A DNA stretch of 64,000 nucleotides from Solanum dulcamara (lineage: Eukaryota; Streptophyta; Magnoliopsida; Solanales; Solanaceae). The stretch spans positions 29,209,597-29,273,596 of the forward strand of contig NC_077242.1 in the NCBI RefSeq assembly GCF_947179165.1, written 5' to 3'. Numbering within the stretch: the stretch's first letter is position 1; every line of letters starts with the position of its first letter. A model generated the notes under the pieces. It did not search any database, had not been told where the DNA came from, and saw only the letters and a program-made list of their open reading frames with translations. The position numbers and the translations under genes were made by a program. Below are positions 12,342-23,055 of this stretch, one piece after another.

Positions 12342-12908
12342 TCTATCTAGAAGACTAGAGATCCCAAGATCTAGGTTCAAGGATTTCAAATAAAGTCACT
12401 GATAACTATTAAATATTGTCAAAATAATATTTTTATGGTCCGTTCTCATGATAAGACAATGTCCAGTAACAAGGATAAGAAATTAGGACCTTTTAATGAT
12501 TTTTAAGTTTGATGCAGGACCTATCAAATGGTGTATCTAGGGTATAACACATTTAGAAATCACCTATGTAAGTGTGAAGTGTAAGCCACTACAAGGAGAA
12601 TACGGTAAGGCTAGTTCTCTACGCACTTATGAACCAGAAAGTGTTCATGGCTGAAACAAACCAAACAATCAGAAACAAAAATAGTTATAGGGCTAATTGT
12701 GTGACTTATGTTATTTAGGTATACACAAAAGCTCAACAGATCAAAGTTATCAAATCTACCGATTGATCGAGTATATCCGATATATGATCACTAAGGAAAG
12801 TTCAAAGGAAAATCTACTTATTTAGATACAATTAATTCTTATTTATGAGTCAGACAATTTTTTCATGAATATGTTTTAACAATAGTTATTCCCATGCATG
12901 TGGGGGAC
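12342..12908 (+). other. Copia 3' untranslated stretch and polypurine tract
   Basis: Non-coding stretch between the end of RNase H and the 3' LTR of the Copia element. It ends in the purine run ATGTGGGGGAC (about 12898-12908), the expected polypurine tract just before the LTR. I see no gene in it. Confidence 0.6.
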
Positions 12909-12945
12909 TATTGGGTTTTAACAGTGTGAATAAAAAATAAAGGGT

Positions 12946-13103
12946 TGCAACATTTTCAAAGGATTATGATCTTTACAAATGGTTGTTCCTTTTCTAAAGG
13001 GTTGTGATCATTCTGAAAGGTTGTGACTATTATGAAAGGTTATCCATTTTCCAAAGGATTGTGACTATTCTGAGAGGTTGTCCCTTTTCCAAAGGGTTGT
13101 GAC
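12946..13103 (+). repeat. Roughly 40-bp subrepeats in Copia U3
   Basis: About four degenerate units built on TTTTCCAAAGGRTTGTGAC followed by ATTCTGARAGGTTGT. They sit upstream of the TATA box, where Copia LTRs often carry repeated enhancer-like boxes. A regulatory role is inference. Confidence 0.75.
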
Positions 13104-13806
13104 TAGGGTTGTGTATTGGTTGGTTCGATTCGGTTCAATTTTAAGTGTTATTGGTTCGGTTTATTAATTTTTGATTTTAAATACACTAAACCGATAACAA
13201 AACCAATAAGATATTTGTTATCGGGTTTTGGTTTATTGGTTTTTGGTCTTTAACAGTAAGATTTTCAATTTAATAAAGAAAAAATTCTTTCAAAATAAAT
13301 ATACGACTTCTCCAACAATTTGACGCGATACAGGCACACAACGAAATAAGCAAATCAAACATTCTTGTTGTGAATACTCACAATTCACAACTTTAGCCAT
13401 CGCCTAACCCTTGTTGTTGTCGTTGCAAATATTAGCTGCCGCTGTTCTTGGTTCTTTATATTTTCACATTGTGAACCTAAAGTAATACTAACGCCAAAAG
13501 AGTATATACAGTGTCAATTATGAAGTAGTGTGAACTGTGAATTGTATAGGGTACCGATAATCTAAAATAGTGATTATATTAATATCTTTTGTTTGATACT
13601 TTCATATTTATGTATGGGTAAAAATTAAAATAGTAAACTGTTATAATCTTAATGGGTTATCGTTTTATCCAATAACTCAATATTAAAAAACCAATAACCC
13701 AATAATTATTTTTTATAAAACCATTAATCCAATAACTCAATAGTAATAAATCAATAATACTTTTTCGATTTGGTTTATTGTTCTGTTCGATTTTTGTACA
13801 CTCCTA
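13104..13806. mobile_element. Non-autonomous hAT-like element (703 bp)
   Basis: Inserted in the Copia LTR. Termini are imperfect inverted repeats: TAGGGTTGTGTA at 13104 against TAGGAGTGTACA (reverse complement of 13795-13806). Flanks GTTGTGAC (13096-13103) and ATTGTGTC (13807-13814) agree at 6 of 8 positions, consistent with a decayed 8-bp hAT target duplication. Subterminal sequence is rich in GGTTCGGTTT / AAACCGATAAC motifs in both orientations. No transposase frame is present. Confidence 0.6.
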
Positions 13807-14187
13807 ATTGTGTCTTCTTCGATAAGACACAATTAACACATTTTCATATTACCCTTTGTTGGATATAAATAGAGGTATTTTCTCCTTCAATTTTTTCAAT
13901 TAAAATTTCTATCTCTTCTACATATATTTTCTTACAAACAAAGTTGAGTCTTTGTGTGATCTCGTTGATGGCTTTTAAGTTTGCTAAAATTATTGAAGCT
14001 TGAGGTACCACTACATTTTTAATAGTTTATCCATTTTATCATGGAAGAAAATAATCCATAACTTCTAGTACAGTGAGGGGATTAAATTTTAAAAACACAC
14101 AGTAAATTCGGTGAACTCGAATATTGTGTTTTCTTTTCATCTTATTAAAAATATTTTTAATTTACTATATTGAATATAGGGACAACA

Positions 14188-14406
14188 ATGTTAACAAACA
14201 ATTCATAAGTAAATAGGCATGTTTCTTAAAAATCATATTAGTCATCTTGGAGTTTGATATAATAAACATTAAAAATTAATTTCTTTTAAAATGGGAGAAA
14301 ATTGAATGGCAGAGATAATAAAGTTGCGAGGACGCAGGGAAGTTGTTCAGGGCGGACCTACATGGTATCATGTTCGTAAAACAATTATACTATATACGTG
14401 GTTTGT
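14188..14406. other. Unassigned spacer between Copia LTR and chromovirus array
   Basis: About 219 bp of AT-rich sequence with no open frame or recognisable element. It should contain the target duplications of both the Copia and the array, but neither partner is available to identify them. Confidence 0.5.
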
Positions 14407-15655
14407 GGTAATGACCCTAAAGGTCATTTTTTTAGAATTTTTGTAAAATGACCATTTTACCCCTCCCTTTAGATGCTCCGAGTCGTTTCTAATTGTTACT
14501 AGGTGTTGATTTTTAGAAAATTCCATAAAAATTTAAGTCCTTAGAAATTTTGAGTTTCATAAGCTTTAAGTATTAAATAGTGGTATTTAGGGTCAATTGG
14601 AGCTACGGGTCTCGGAATGGAATTCCATCAATTCCAGCAGCTCCAAAATGTCAAAATAGGCTTAGTAGACTTTACGTAATTGGTTTTGGAGTTGTAGCGA
14701 AGATTTGAGGCCTTGAATTGAGAATTTGAGGAACTTTAAGCCAAGGTTTGACTTTGGCCAACTTTTGGAGTTCCGATGCTCGGAATGGAATTCCGATGAC
14801 TCTGTTGGATTCGGGAGATGGTTTGTGGTCTAGAAGAAGTGTTGGTTGAATTTTTAGAGGTCCCGAGTCCGTTTTTGTATTTTGAAGGCTTAAGTTGGTT
14901 TAGTTGCGACTTTTCGAGTTTTGGGTCAACAAAATCTCGAATTAGAATTATGATGGTTCCATCAGCTACAGAATGACCAAATTTGGCTAGTAGCACTGTT
15001 GGAAGGACTATCGAGGCAATTGATACGAGTTTGGGGTCATTTGGCGCTTTTGACTTTGAAAGTTAGCCTATGGTTGACTTTGGTCAACATTCTTGGAAAA
15101 CGCGCTAGAATGAAAATTCTGACAACGCAGTTAGTTTTGGAATGTTGATTTTGGTCTAGAACGACCCTTCGTTCGCTTTTCAAGGCTTCCAGACTAATAT
15201 TGAGGCCCGTTATGGAATATGGCTTAAAAGGACTCTTGGATGTGGGATCCACTTTTTATTAAAATGATCTCGTATGGGAATTCTGAATTCGTCATTGAGT
15301 CCGGAACATCGAATTTAGTGGGGTAGAATATCGGGTTTATTTTTATCGGATTTCGAATGAATCCCGAGCACCCCATCGGAGATTTTGGAATTTTCCAAAA
15401 TCTGCAAAAAGACAGCAGCAGCCCCCCTTGTTTTGGGGATATTTCCTCCAACTTTAAAACCCCATAACTTGAGCATTAGGTCTCCAAATTGGGTGATTCA
15501 AAGGCAAAATTGTGAGAATTTTCATGGAGAACGCATTGGAGAGATTGAAAACTAATTTGGGGCATTTGATTTAGATAAAAATCGCGATTTTAATTGCATC
15601 TGTGTCCATTTTCGGATTGAGTTTTTGAACAACTTTGAGTAATTGTTTCTTGACC

Positions 15656-15663
15656 TATATAAA
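15656..15663 (+). promoter_or_regulatory. LTR TATA box (TATATAAA)
   Basis: TATATAAA in the context GACCTATATAAACCC is conserved at the same place in all four LTRs of the array: 15656-15663, 24304-24311, 44935-44942 and 63018-63025. It is the only strong TATA motif I see conserved in all, so it is the probable core promoter. Confidence 0.65.
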
Positions 15664-16852
15664 CCCTACTTTGGTGATTCAAGGGTCTAAATTCAATAGT
15701 ATTTCGTGAGGAATCTCGTGGTAATCTCAGAAATATGAGGAGAAGCTTCGTTTGAGGTAAAAATACATTTTTAGTTACTGATTTAGTCATTTTCGGAATG
15801 AAATTTTGTAGAATTTTGGAAGAGTGTATCTTGGTCAATATAACTCTGTTTTAGTGATTCTTGAGGCTAGATTATGGGGTTTTTCGCAAGAAACGTCATG
15901 GTGTAATTTGTTTTGATTGACAGATTTTCTTTTTTGAGAAATCGACGTGTAAAAAGGCTGCCTTATATTGTTTTCTTAGTTTGAAAATGTGGAAATTGAT
16001 TGTTTGATCTTCTTATGTAATTTCTCACCCCGAATTGTGTTATAAATATGATTTATGAGCTTGGGGTGACGTTTAGAACCTATTTTAGGGGTCAAATCCA
16101 GAATTTCATATGTGGGTCCCACATTTTGCATTTTAGACTCTAAAATTGGTCCGTCTCCAAAAATTATAAAATTAGTGTCTAAACGACCGTGTTGATGTTG
16201 TGGTTCTATTTTTGACACCTTGGAAACATTCTGAGATAGTTCAGAAGGAAAAAGCTCCGACATAGTGATTTGGAGCCCATATGTTTAGCCTATAGGTAGG
16301 CTTCGGTTTTAGCTTTCTTTAGATTGAGCTGGAATGTGTGAAAGCATGTTGAAATAGTTGGAATTTGGGTTGGGTAGTTTGATTGTATATCTTAGGTGTT
16401 AGAAATCATGCTTTAAGCTTATTATCGTGTTTTCAGATATTTAGAAGTATGTGTATCTTGTCGATATTTGTTAGTATTATAAGGAGAGTTGAATGAGCAT
16501 GTTTTTGATATTGTGGGGTATGTTGGCCTTAGTATAGGATGTAAAATTGCTTTAGATGTCCCAACGTCGCTCTGGTGGACTTAGATCCTTGTAGAATGGT
16601 GTAGCGGGCTAGTGCCCTGTAGTTTGGCCTTAGTTAGGCGTTACCCTTGCTCTTAAAAATATCTTTATCCCTAAGTCGATATAATTTTGACTTTCATGTT
16701 GTATTAGTAATATTAGATTTCATGATTATTGACTTTGGCTCCGGTTCCAGCTTTGGCGACATATCAGTTGACTCATTTGGGAAAAGATTTTTTTGGTACT
16801 GTTGTATTCTAGTTGGGGAGTAGAATGTTTGGCATCATGGGATAAATTATCT

Positions 16853-17131
16853 GTGAGCATCCGGCTATAAAGTCCCGGCCTCCATTAAGAATTATCGGGG
16901 AGCATCCGGGAACTCACCCCCGGCCTCTACCGACTTGCTAGTATAACGAGCATCTGGGTACCCAGTCTCGGCCTGGATCATACCGATGTATTACGGTGAG
17001 CATCTAGGTACCCAATCCCGTCCTTGACCACACTTATGTATTATGGGAAGCATCCGGGTACCCAGTCCCTGCCTTGGCCACTTTGATCATTCGGGTGAGC
17101 ATATGGGTCCCAGTCCCGGCCTCGACTCCTA
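16853..17131 (+). repeat. About 50-bp minisatellite in LTR1, six units
   Basis: Units begin GAGCATCYGGGTACCCAG and continue TCCCGGCCTYGACC. Unit starts are at about 16855, 16902, 16950, 17000, 17048 and 17098. The same array lies in LTR3 (46133-46405) but is entirely missing from LTR2. Confidence 0.85.
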
Positions 17132-17946
17132 AGTCACCACTAGATCTATTGACTCTTAGAGATTCTGGGTTTGGAAATGATATAGTACTTCGGCTCCTAA
17201 CATCACAGATTCTTGGTTCCTAGCCTTGGTAGTTGTAGCTATTATGTGTACTCGGCGGGCTTATGGGGTTCGTCCGAGTTCTTATTTAACTTGCGCACGA
17301 GTGTCTCGGTTGGGCTTATAGGGCCCCAGTTAGGTATAGTTAGTTGTAGTTCTCATAGGTAGTACTCTTTTCCTTTTTTATGTTTTTGTTGACTCCTATT
17401 TAGGCTATTCTTCTTTTTCATATTGTTTTTACCTTTTCTGCTCAGTCGGCCTATGATGCCTACTGGGTACCTGTTGTCTTGGTACTCATACTACACTGTG
17501 CATCTACTTTCGTGATGCAAGACCGAGCACCAGATATCGACGTGGATAAATTGAGCCTGTTGCAGTCAACTTTAGAGACTAGGGTGAGTACTTGACGTTT
17601 TTAGATCATTCCTGTCTCCTTCAACATAGATGGCCCGTCTTTTGCCTTCTAAGACCAGCCATTTGTTATATATATTTTTGGTTCACTTTTGGGACTTGTA
17701 CTCATATTTTATTTTATAGCAGCTCTATACTTGTGACTTCCAGATTCTGGGAGGGATCTTTACTTGTTTAAAACATGTTTTGGTTTACTTTCGCTTATTC
17801 ATTCTGTTTACTTTTACAATTTGATACTCTTATTTAGTTTCTGCCCTCAAACCCATTACTTGAAGTTCTGGGTTGATGGGTTGGCTTACCTACTAGAGAG
17901 TTATAGTAGGTGCCATTATGACCTAAGGAATTGGGTCGTGAAAAGT

Positions 17947-17964
17947 TGGTATCAAAGCCCCAGG
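17947..17964 (+). other. PBS of array element A
   Basis: TGGTATCAAAGCCCCAGG, initiator-tRNA-Met type, three nt after the LTR1 edge. One change (A for G) from the TGGTATCAGAGC seen in elements B and C. Confidence 0.85.
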
Positions 17965-18151
17965 TTCATTGGTCTCACTTGTACAGAGCTAACATCTAGT
18001 AGAGTCTCGTAGATGGGTGCGGAGACATCCGTAACTTATCTTCGGGAGGCTACATAATGTCATTAGAAACATTCTCTATGTTGTATCATTTCGTGCAGTG
18101 TTGTGTCTTATTGATTTTGTGAAATCTCATTTGTTCCATTCTTTCGCAGGA

Positions 18152-19400
18152 ATGGTTCGTACGTGCGGTACCACCGGTCGTGATAATGCACCAAGGCCTG
18201 GCATGCCTAGAGGTCATCCTCATTGGACAGGTAGAGGAGCAGCACCATTTCCCGACCTGGAGATAGAGTTGGAACTAGTAGAGGAGCATCGGGATGCTCT
18301 TATTCCTACTCAACCACAGGGACCACCACCACCAGCACAACCTCCAGCTGCACCAGTTATGACCCCAGCACTACAGGCAGCAATTGTGCAGCTCCTCACG
18401 GCTATTGGGGTTGTACCACAGGCCCCGACCCTAGTAGCAGGCATACCAGCATCGCAGGATCCGCCCGTTCAGCCGGCACCTAAGGTTCAACTGCCTCCAC
18501 TAGTTGTTGCACCCCCGCCAGTAGTTCTAGAGGGTATGATGTCGTTACAGGATCAGAAGATGTTAGGGGTATTTCAGAGGCTGTCGCCCCTAATATTTTC
18601 TGGAGCCACTGGCAAGAATGCCATGAAGTTTTTGACTACCTGTCAAGAGCAGCTCTATTCCTTAGGTATTGTGGATTCCAGAGTCACCGACTTTACTGCT
18701 CACTAGTTTAGAGGGGCAGCCAGATAGTGATGGTGCTCTTATTTGCTGTCCAGACCAGTTGGGTCACCACCATTGACATGGGCCCAGTTATCAGGGTCTT
18801 ACTTAGCTCGATACATCCCTAAGAGTGTTCGGGACCGACTTTGTGATCATTTTACTCAGTTAGAACAGGGCCATATGACAATTATAGAGTACGAGGCTAG
18901 ATTTTATCAGATTTCCCGACATGCCACTATGATTCTACCCACTGAGGAGGAGCGGGTACGATGTTTTGTGCATGGATTGAGACCTTACCTGAGGTTGGGG
19001 ACCGAGCACCTTATTCTATGGGCCACTCTTTTCTGGATGTGGTGGATCATGCCCGAACGATCGAAATTATTCATTGCTAGGCCCAAGGGGGCAGCAATAA
19101 GAGACCTAGGCATTAGGGTAGCTTCAGTAGGTCCCATTCTAGAGGCCATGATAGTTATGACTGGCCCCGCCAGTGATTCTAGTAGGATAGGTACCAGCAG
19201 AGTCAGTCGAGCCGACCGATTCAGGCCGCCCTACCAATAGTTGAGGCTAGTCAGCCCCATTTGAGGGGTTCCATCGTAGGGCAGAGCTCGAGGGGACCAG
19301 GTTCGCTTTTTTCCTACCGCAGATGAGTTATCATGGGTCGCTTAGCTTTAGGATGTTTCGATTATGGCTTACTTGAGCACTGGTCTAGGGAGTGTCCCGG
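18152..19400 (+). pseudogene. Element A gag pseudogene with degenerate zinc knuckle
   Basis: Capsid/nucleocapsid protein of a chromovirus. I take the start at ATG 18152 (MVRTCGTTGRDNAPRPGMPR) because the same start context recurs in B (26321) and C (47417). A Pro-rich linker (QPQGPPPPAQPPAAP) and MTPALQAAIVQLL follow, then LSPLIFSGATGKNAMKFL. A stop at 18704-18706 and a frame change separate this from the second gag half (18743-19240: RDRLCDHFTQLEQGHMTI, EEERVRCFVHGLRPYLRLG). The knuckle at 19351-19400 reads GCFDYGLLEHWSRECPG, so one of its cysteines is Tyr. It is not translatable as one protein. Confidence 0.85.
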
Positions 19401-19589
19401 CTGGGCTAGACCGTTGTTAGTAGCACTACCTCTACCAGGAGGTATAGATCGGGGTCACGGTCGCAGCGATGGTCAGTAGGGTATTTGGGGAGGTTTCCGA
19501 GGAGGCAGGTCAGGTGGTTGGTGAATGTTTGTGGGGGAGGACGATAGGGCCACTTCTATGCTATTCCGGCGAGGGCAGAGGCTGAAGAA

Positions 19590-22500
19590 ACAGATAATGT
19601 TATCATAGGTACTATTCTTATTTGTCTGCAGACTGCTTCAGCTTTATTTGTTCCAGGTTCCACATATTCCTATGTGTCTATATATTTTACTCCATGTTTG
19701 GGTATTCCTTATAAGACACTTGAGGTCCCGTTACATATTTTGACCCCGGTAGGGGATTCTTTAGTAGTGGATCAGGTTTGTAGATCCTATGAGGTGACTA
19801 TTTAGGGGCATGAGACTCGAGCAGATCTTATTTTACTTGATATGCTGGACTTCGATGTTATTTTGGGCATGGATTGGCTATACCCTTGTCATACGGTTTT
19901 GGACTATTATTCCAAGACTGTTATATTATCCATGCCTGGTATTCCCCCGGTCTTATGGCAGGGTATTTATAGTCGCTTACCGACTGGGATCATATCCTTT
20001 ATGTGGGCCCGACGACTAGTTGCGTCCGGGTGCTTAGCGTACTTAGCTTATGTCCGTGATGTATCCAGTGAGGCCCCTACTATTGATTCAGTTCCTATGG
20101 TTAGGGAGTATACTGATGTCTTCCCTACTAACCTACCTGGTCTACCCTAGAGAGAGATATTGACTTTGCCATAGATTTGGAGTTGGGAACTAAGCCTATT
20201 TCTATACCACCTTATCGTATGGCCCCTGCAGAGCTCAAGAAGCTCAGCCTGCAGCTTGAGGATCTTCTAGGTAAGGGATTTATTCTCCCTAATGTATCGC
20301 CATGGGGTGCGCCCCTCTTATTTGTTATGAAGAAGGATGGGACTATGCAGATGTGTATTGATTACAGGCAGCTGAACAAGGTGACAATGAAAAACCATTA
20401 CCCCATGCCTCATATCGATGATCTATTCAATCAGGTTCAGGGTACGATCGTGTTTTCTAAGATTGACTTTAGGTCTGGCTACCATCAGTTCTGGATTAGA
20501 GCAGCTGACATTTCTAAGACTGCTTTTCGGACTCGCTATGGCCACTATGAGTTTCTTGTGATGTCTTTTGGGCTAAGCAATGCCCCGCAGCTTTTATGGA
20601 CCTATGAATCGAGTATTCAGACCTTATCTTGACTCATTTATGATTGTATTCATCAATGACATACTGGTATACTCGTGGAGTAGGAAGGAGCACGAGCAGT
20701 ACTTGAGGGTTGTGTTCCAGACTTTAAGAGATCAACAACTTTATTCTAAATTCTCAATATGGGAGTTTTGGTTGGAGTCTATGGCATTACTGGGACGTAT
20801 AGTGTCCAGAGAGGGTATCAGAGTAGATTCGACGAAGATCAAGGTTATTCGTGGTTGGGCTAGGCCCACATCTGTTATGGAGATTCGGAGTTTCATTAGA
20901 TTGGCTGGGTATTATAGACGATTCATTAAGGGTTTCTCTACCATTGTAACCCCATTGACCCATTTGACCCGCCAAGATGTTCCCTTTGTGTGGTCTGAGG
21001 AGTGTGAGTCGATCTTTCAAAAGCTTAAGGAGTTGCTTACCACCGCTTCTATTCTGACCCTACCAGTTGAGGGAGAGATCTTTTTGGTATATTTTGACGC
21101 TTCTAGTGTAGGCCTTGGGTGTGTACTGATGCATTGTGGCCGAGTTATTGCTTATGCTTCTAGATAGTTGAGAGTACACGAGCACAACTATCCTACCCAT
21201 GACTTGGAATTGGCGGCGTTAGTTTTCGCACTAAAGATATGGAGGCACTACTTATATGGAGTCCATTATGAGATATATATAGATCACCGTAGCTTACAGT
21301 ACATTATGAGTCAAAAAGATCTTAATTTTAGACAGTGGCACTGGATTGAGCTACTGGCCAATTATGACATCTCTATTCTTTACCACCTGGGCAAGGCGAA
21401 TATAGTAGCGGACGCCTTGAGCCGAAAGATGGGGAGTATGGGTAGTTTAGCTTACTTTTCTGCTGCGGAGCAACCCCTAGCCTTAGATATCCAGTATTTG
21501 GCTAATCGGATGGTGAGGTTGGAAATCTCAGATTCCAGACCGATTTTGGCTTTTGTGGGAGCTCGATCATCTCTACTGGACCAAATTTGTGGCCGGCAAT
21601 TTGAGGATAGAGAATTGGTAAAGCTTCGAGAGTTAGTATTGCGAGGTGAGGGTGGCCAGGCTTCTATAGATTCGGATAGCATACTACGGTTTGATGGTCG
21701 CCTTTGTGTTCCCAGAGTTGGAGACTTTATTCAGTTGATCTTTTACGAGGCCCACGATTCTAAATATTCTATCCATCCGGGCACCGCAAAGATGTATCGG
21801 GATTTGAGACAGCATTACTAGTGGAGTGGTATGAAGAGAGATATAGCTGAGTATGTATCCCATTATTTAAGTTGCCAGCAGGTTAAGGCGGAGCATCAGA
21901 GGCCTGGTGGAGTCTTTCAGAGATTACCCATTCCCAAGTGGAAATAGGAACAAATTACCATGGACTTCGTGATGGGATTGCCTTGATCATCCAGAGGTAA
22001 TGATGGTATTTAGGTCATCGTTGATTGATTGACTAAGTCAGCGCATTTCTTGCCAGTATGGTCCACTTTTACTGCAGATCGTCTAGCTTGAATCTATATT
22101 TAGGAGGTGGTCCGTCTGCATGGTGTACCAATATCCATTATATCAGATAGGGGATCTCGATTTTCTTTTAGTTTCTAGAGGGCCTTTCAGAGAGAGTTGG
22201 GCACCCGGGTTGATCTTACTACTGCATTTCATCCATAAACTGATGGTCAGTAAGAGCATACTATTCAGGTTCTGGAGGATATGTTGAGAGCTTGTGTATT
22301 AGAGTTCAAGGGTCATTGGGAGCAGTACTTAGCTTTGGCAGAGTTTGCGTACAACAACAGCTACCACTCTAGTATTCAGATGGCCCCGTTTGAAGCCTTA
22401 TATGGTAGGCTTTTTCATACTCCAGTTGGTTGGATTGAGTGTTCAGAACCTAGGCTACACAGTACCGATTTACTTCAGAATGCCATAGCTAGAGTTCAGG

Positions 22501-23055
22501 TTATTCAGAAGAGGTTGAGGATAGCTCAGAGTAGGCACTAGAGTTATGTTGATTGCAGGCGTCAGCCTTGTGCTTTGAGGTGGGAGATCGGGTTTTCTTA
22601 CGGGTATAGCCCTTGAAGGGTGTGATAAGATTCGGCAGGCGGGATAAGCTTAGCCCCAGGTATATCGGGCCGTTTAAGATTCTGAGGAGAGTTGGAGAGG
22701 TCGCTTATGAGTTGGCTTTGCCACCAGTATTTTCAGCTAAACACCCTGTTTTTCATGTTTCTATGCTACGCCGGTACATTCCAGATGAGTCTCACATGCT
22801 TCAGTATGACTCTGTTGAGTTGGATGATCGCCTGACTTTTGTTGAGGAGCCAGTTGCTATTCTAGCCAGAGATGTTCGCCAGCTTCGTTCTAAGTCTATC
22901 CCTGTGATTAAGGTCCAGTGGTGCCATCGTCTGATCGAGGAGGATACATGGGAGATCGAGCAGGAGATACAGGAGCAGTTCCCCATCTTATTTGACTCTC
23001 TAGGTATACTCTTGCCCTTACTTTTGCGGATAAAAGTTCTTTCAGTAGTGGATGT
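19590..23055 (+). pseudogene. Element A pol pseudogene (PR, RT, RNase H, integrase, chromodomain)
   Basis: Domains in order. Protease 19630-19880 reads LFVPGSTYSYVS, with Val at 19650-19652 where element C keeps the active-site Asp. RT runs 20160-20800 ([12 protein letters not shown]); its catalytic box reads FINDILVYS, with the first Asp changed to Asn at 20655-20657, and there is a frame change near 20590. RNase H runs 21080-21430 ([40 protein letters not shown]). Integrase runs about 21740-22540, with stops at 21984-21986 and 22236-22238 among others. The chromodomain-type tail is at 22905-22990 ([19 protein letters not shown]). The last open frame (22613-23140) runs on into LTR2. It is inactive by catalytic changes as well as stops. 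Confidence 0.87.

Larger units (their letters stand above)
12909..14187 (+). mobile_element. Copia 3' LTR (interrupted by a hAT-like element)
   Basis: Starts TATTGGGTTTTAACA straight after the polypurine tract; the family's usual start is TGTTGG, so the second base appears mutated. A TATA box (TATAAAT, 13864-13870) is followed by about 320 bp of R-U5-like sequence, and I place the end at ACAACA (14187). The right boundary is tentative because the 5' LTR is not in the window. Without the inserted 703-bp element at 13104-13806 it would be about 575 bp, a normal Copia LTR size. Confidence 0.6.
14407..17943 (+). mobile_element. LTR1 of the chromovirus array
   Basis: The LTR is 3537 bp. It starts GGTAATGACCCTAAAGG (the first base replaces T of TGTAATGACC) and ends at the PBS after GGGTCGTGAAA. 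It is colinear with 23056-26112, with 29619-47208 minus its insertions, and with 52230-64000 minus its insertion. It contains a TATA box at 15656-15663, about 1.25 kb in, so U3 is about 1.25 kb and R-U5 about 2.3 kb. It also carries a 50-bp minisatellite at 16853-17131. A very long LTR plus chromodomain pol fits Tekay/Del chromoviruses. Confidence 0.88.

Noticed and set aside
14188..14406. Host gene or promoter between Copia and the array
   Set aside because: No open frame, no promoter motif set and no similarity that I can recognise in this short stretch.
16853..17131. Regularly spaced 50-bp repeats as a CRISPR-like array
   Set aside because: Units are contiguous degenerate minisatellite copies without unique spacers, in a plant retrotransposon LTR.
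18098..18151. Upstream start of the first gag frame at 18098
   Set aside because: The ATG at 18152 is the start conserved in all three array elements; the upstream part is leader sequence.
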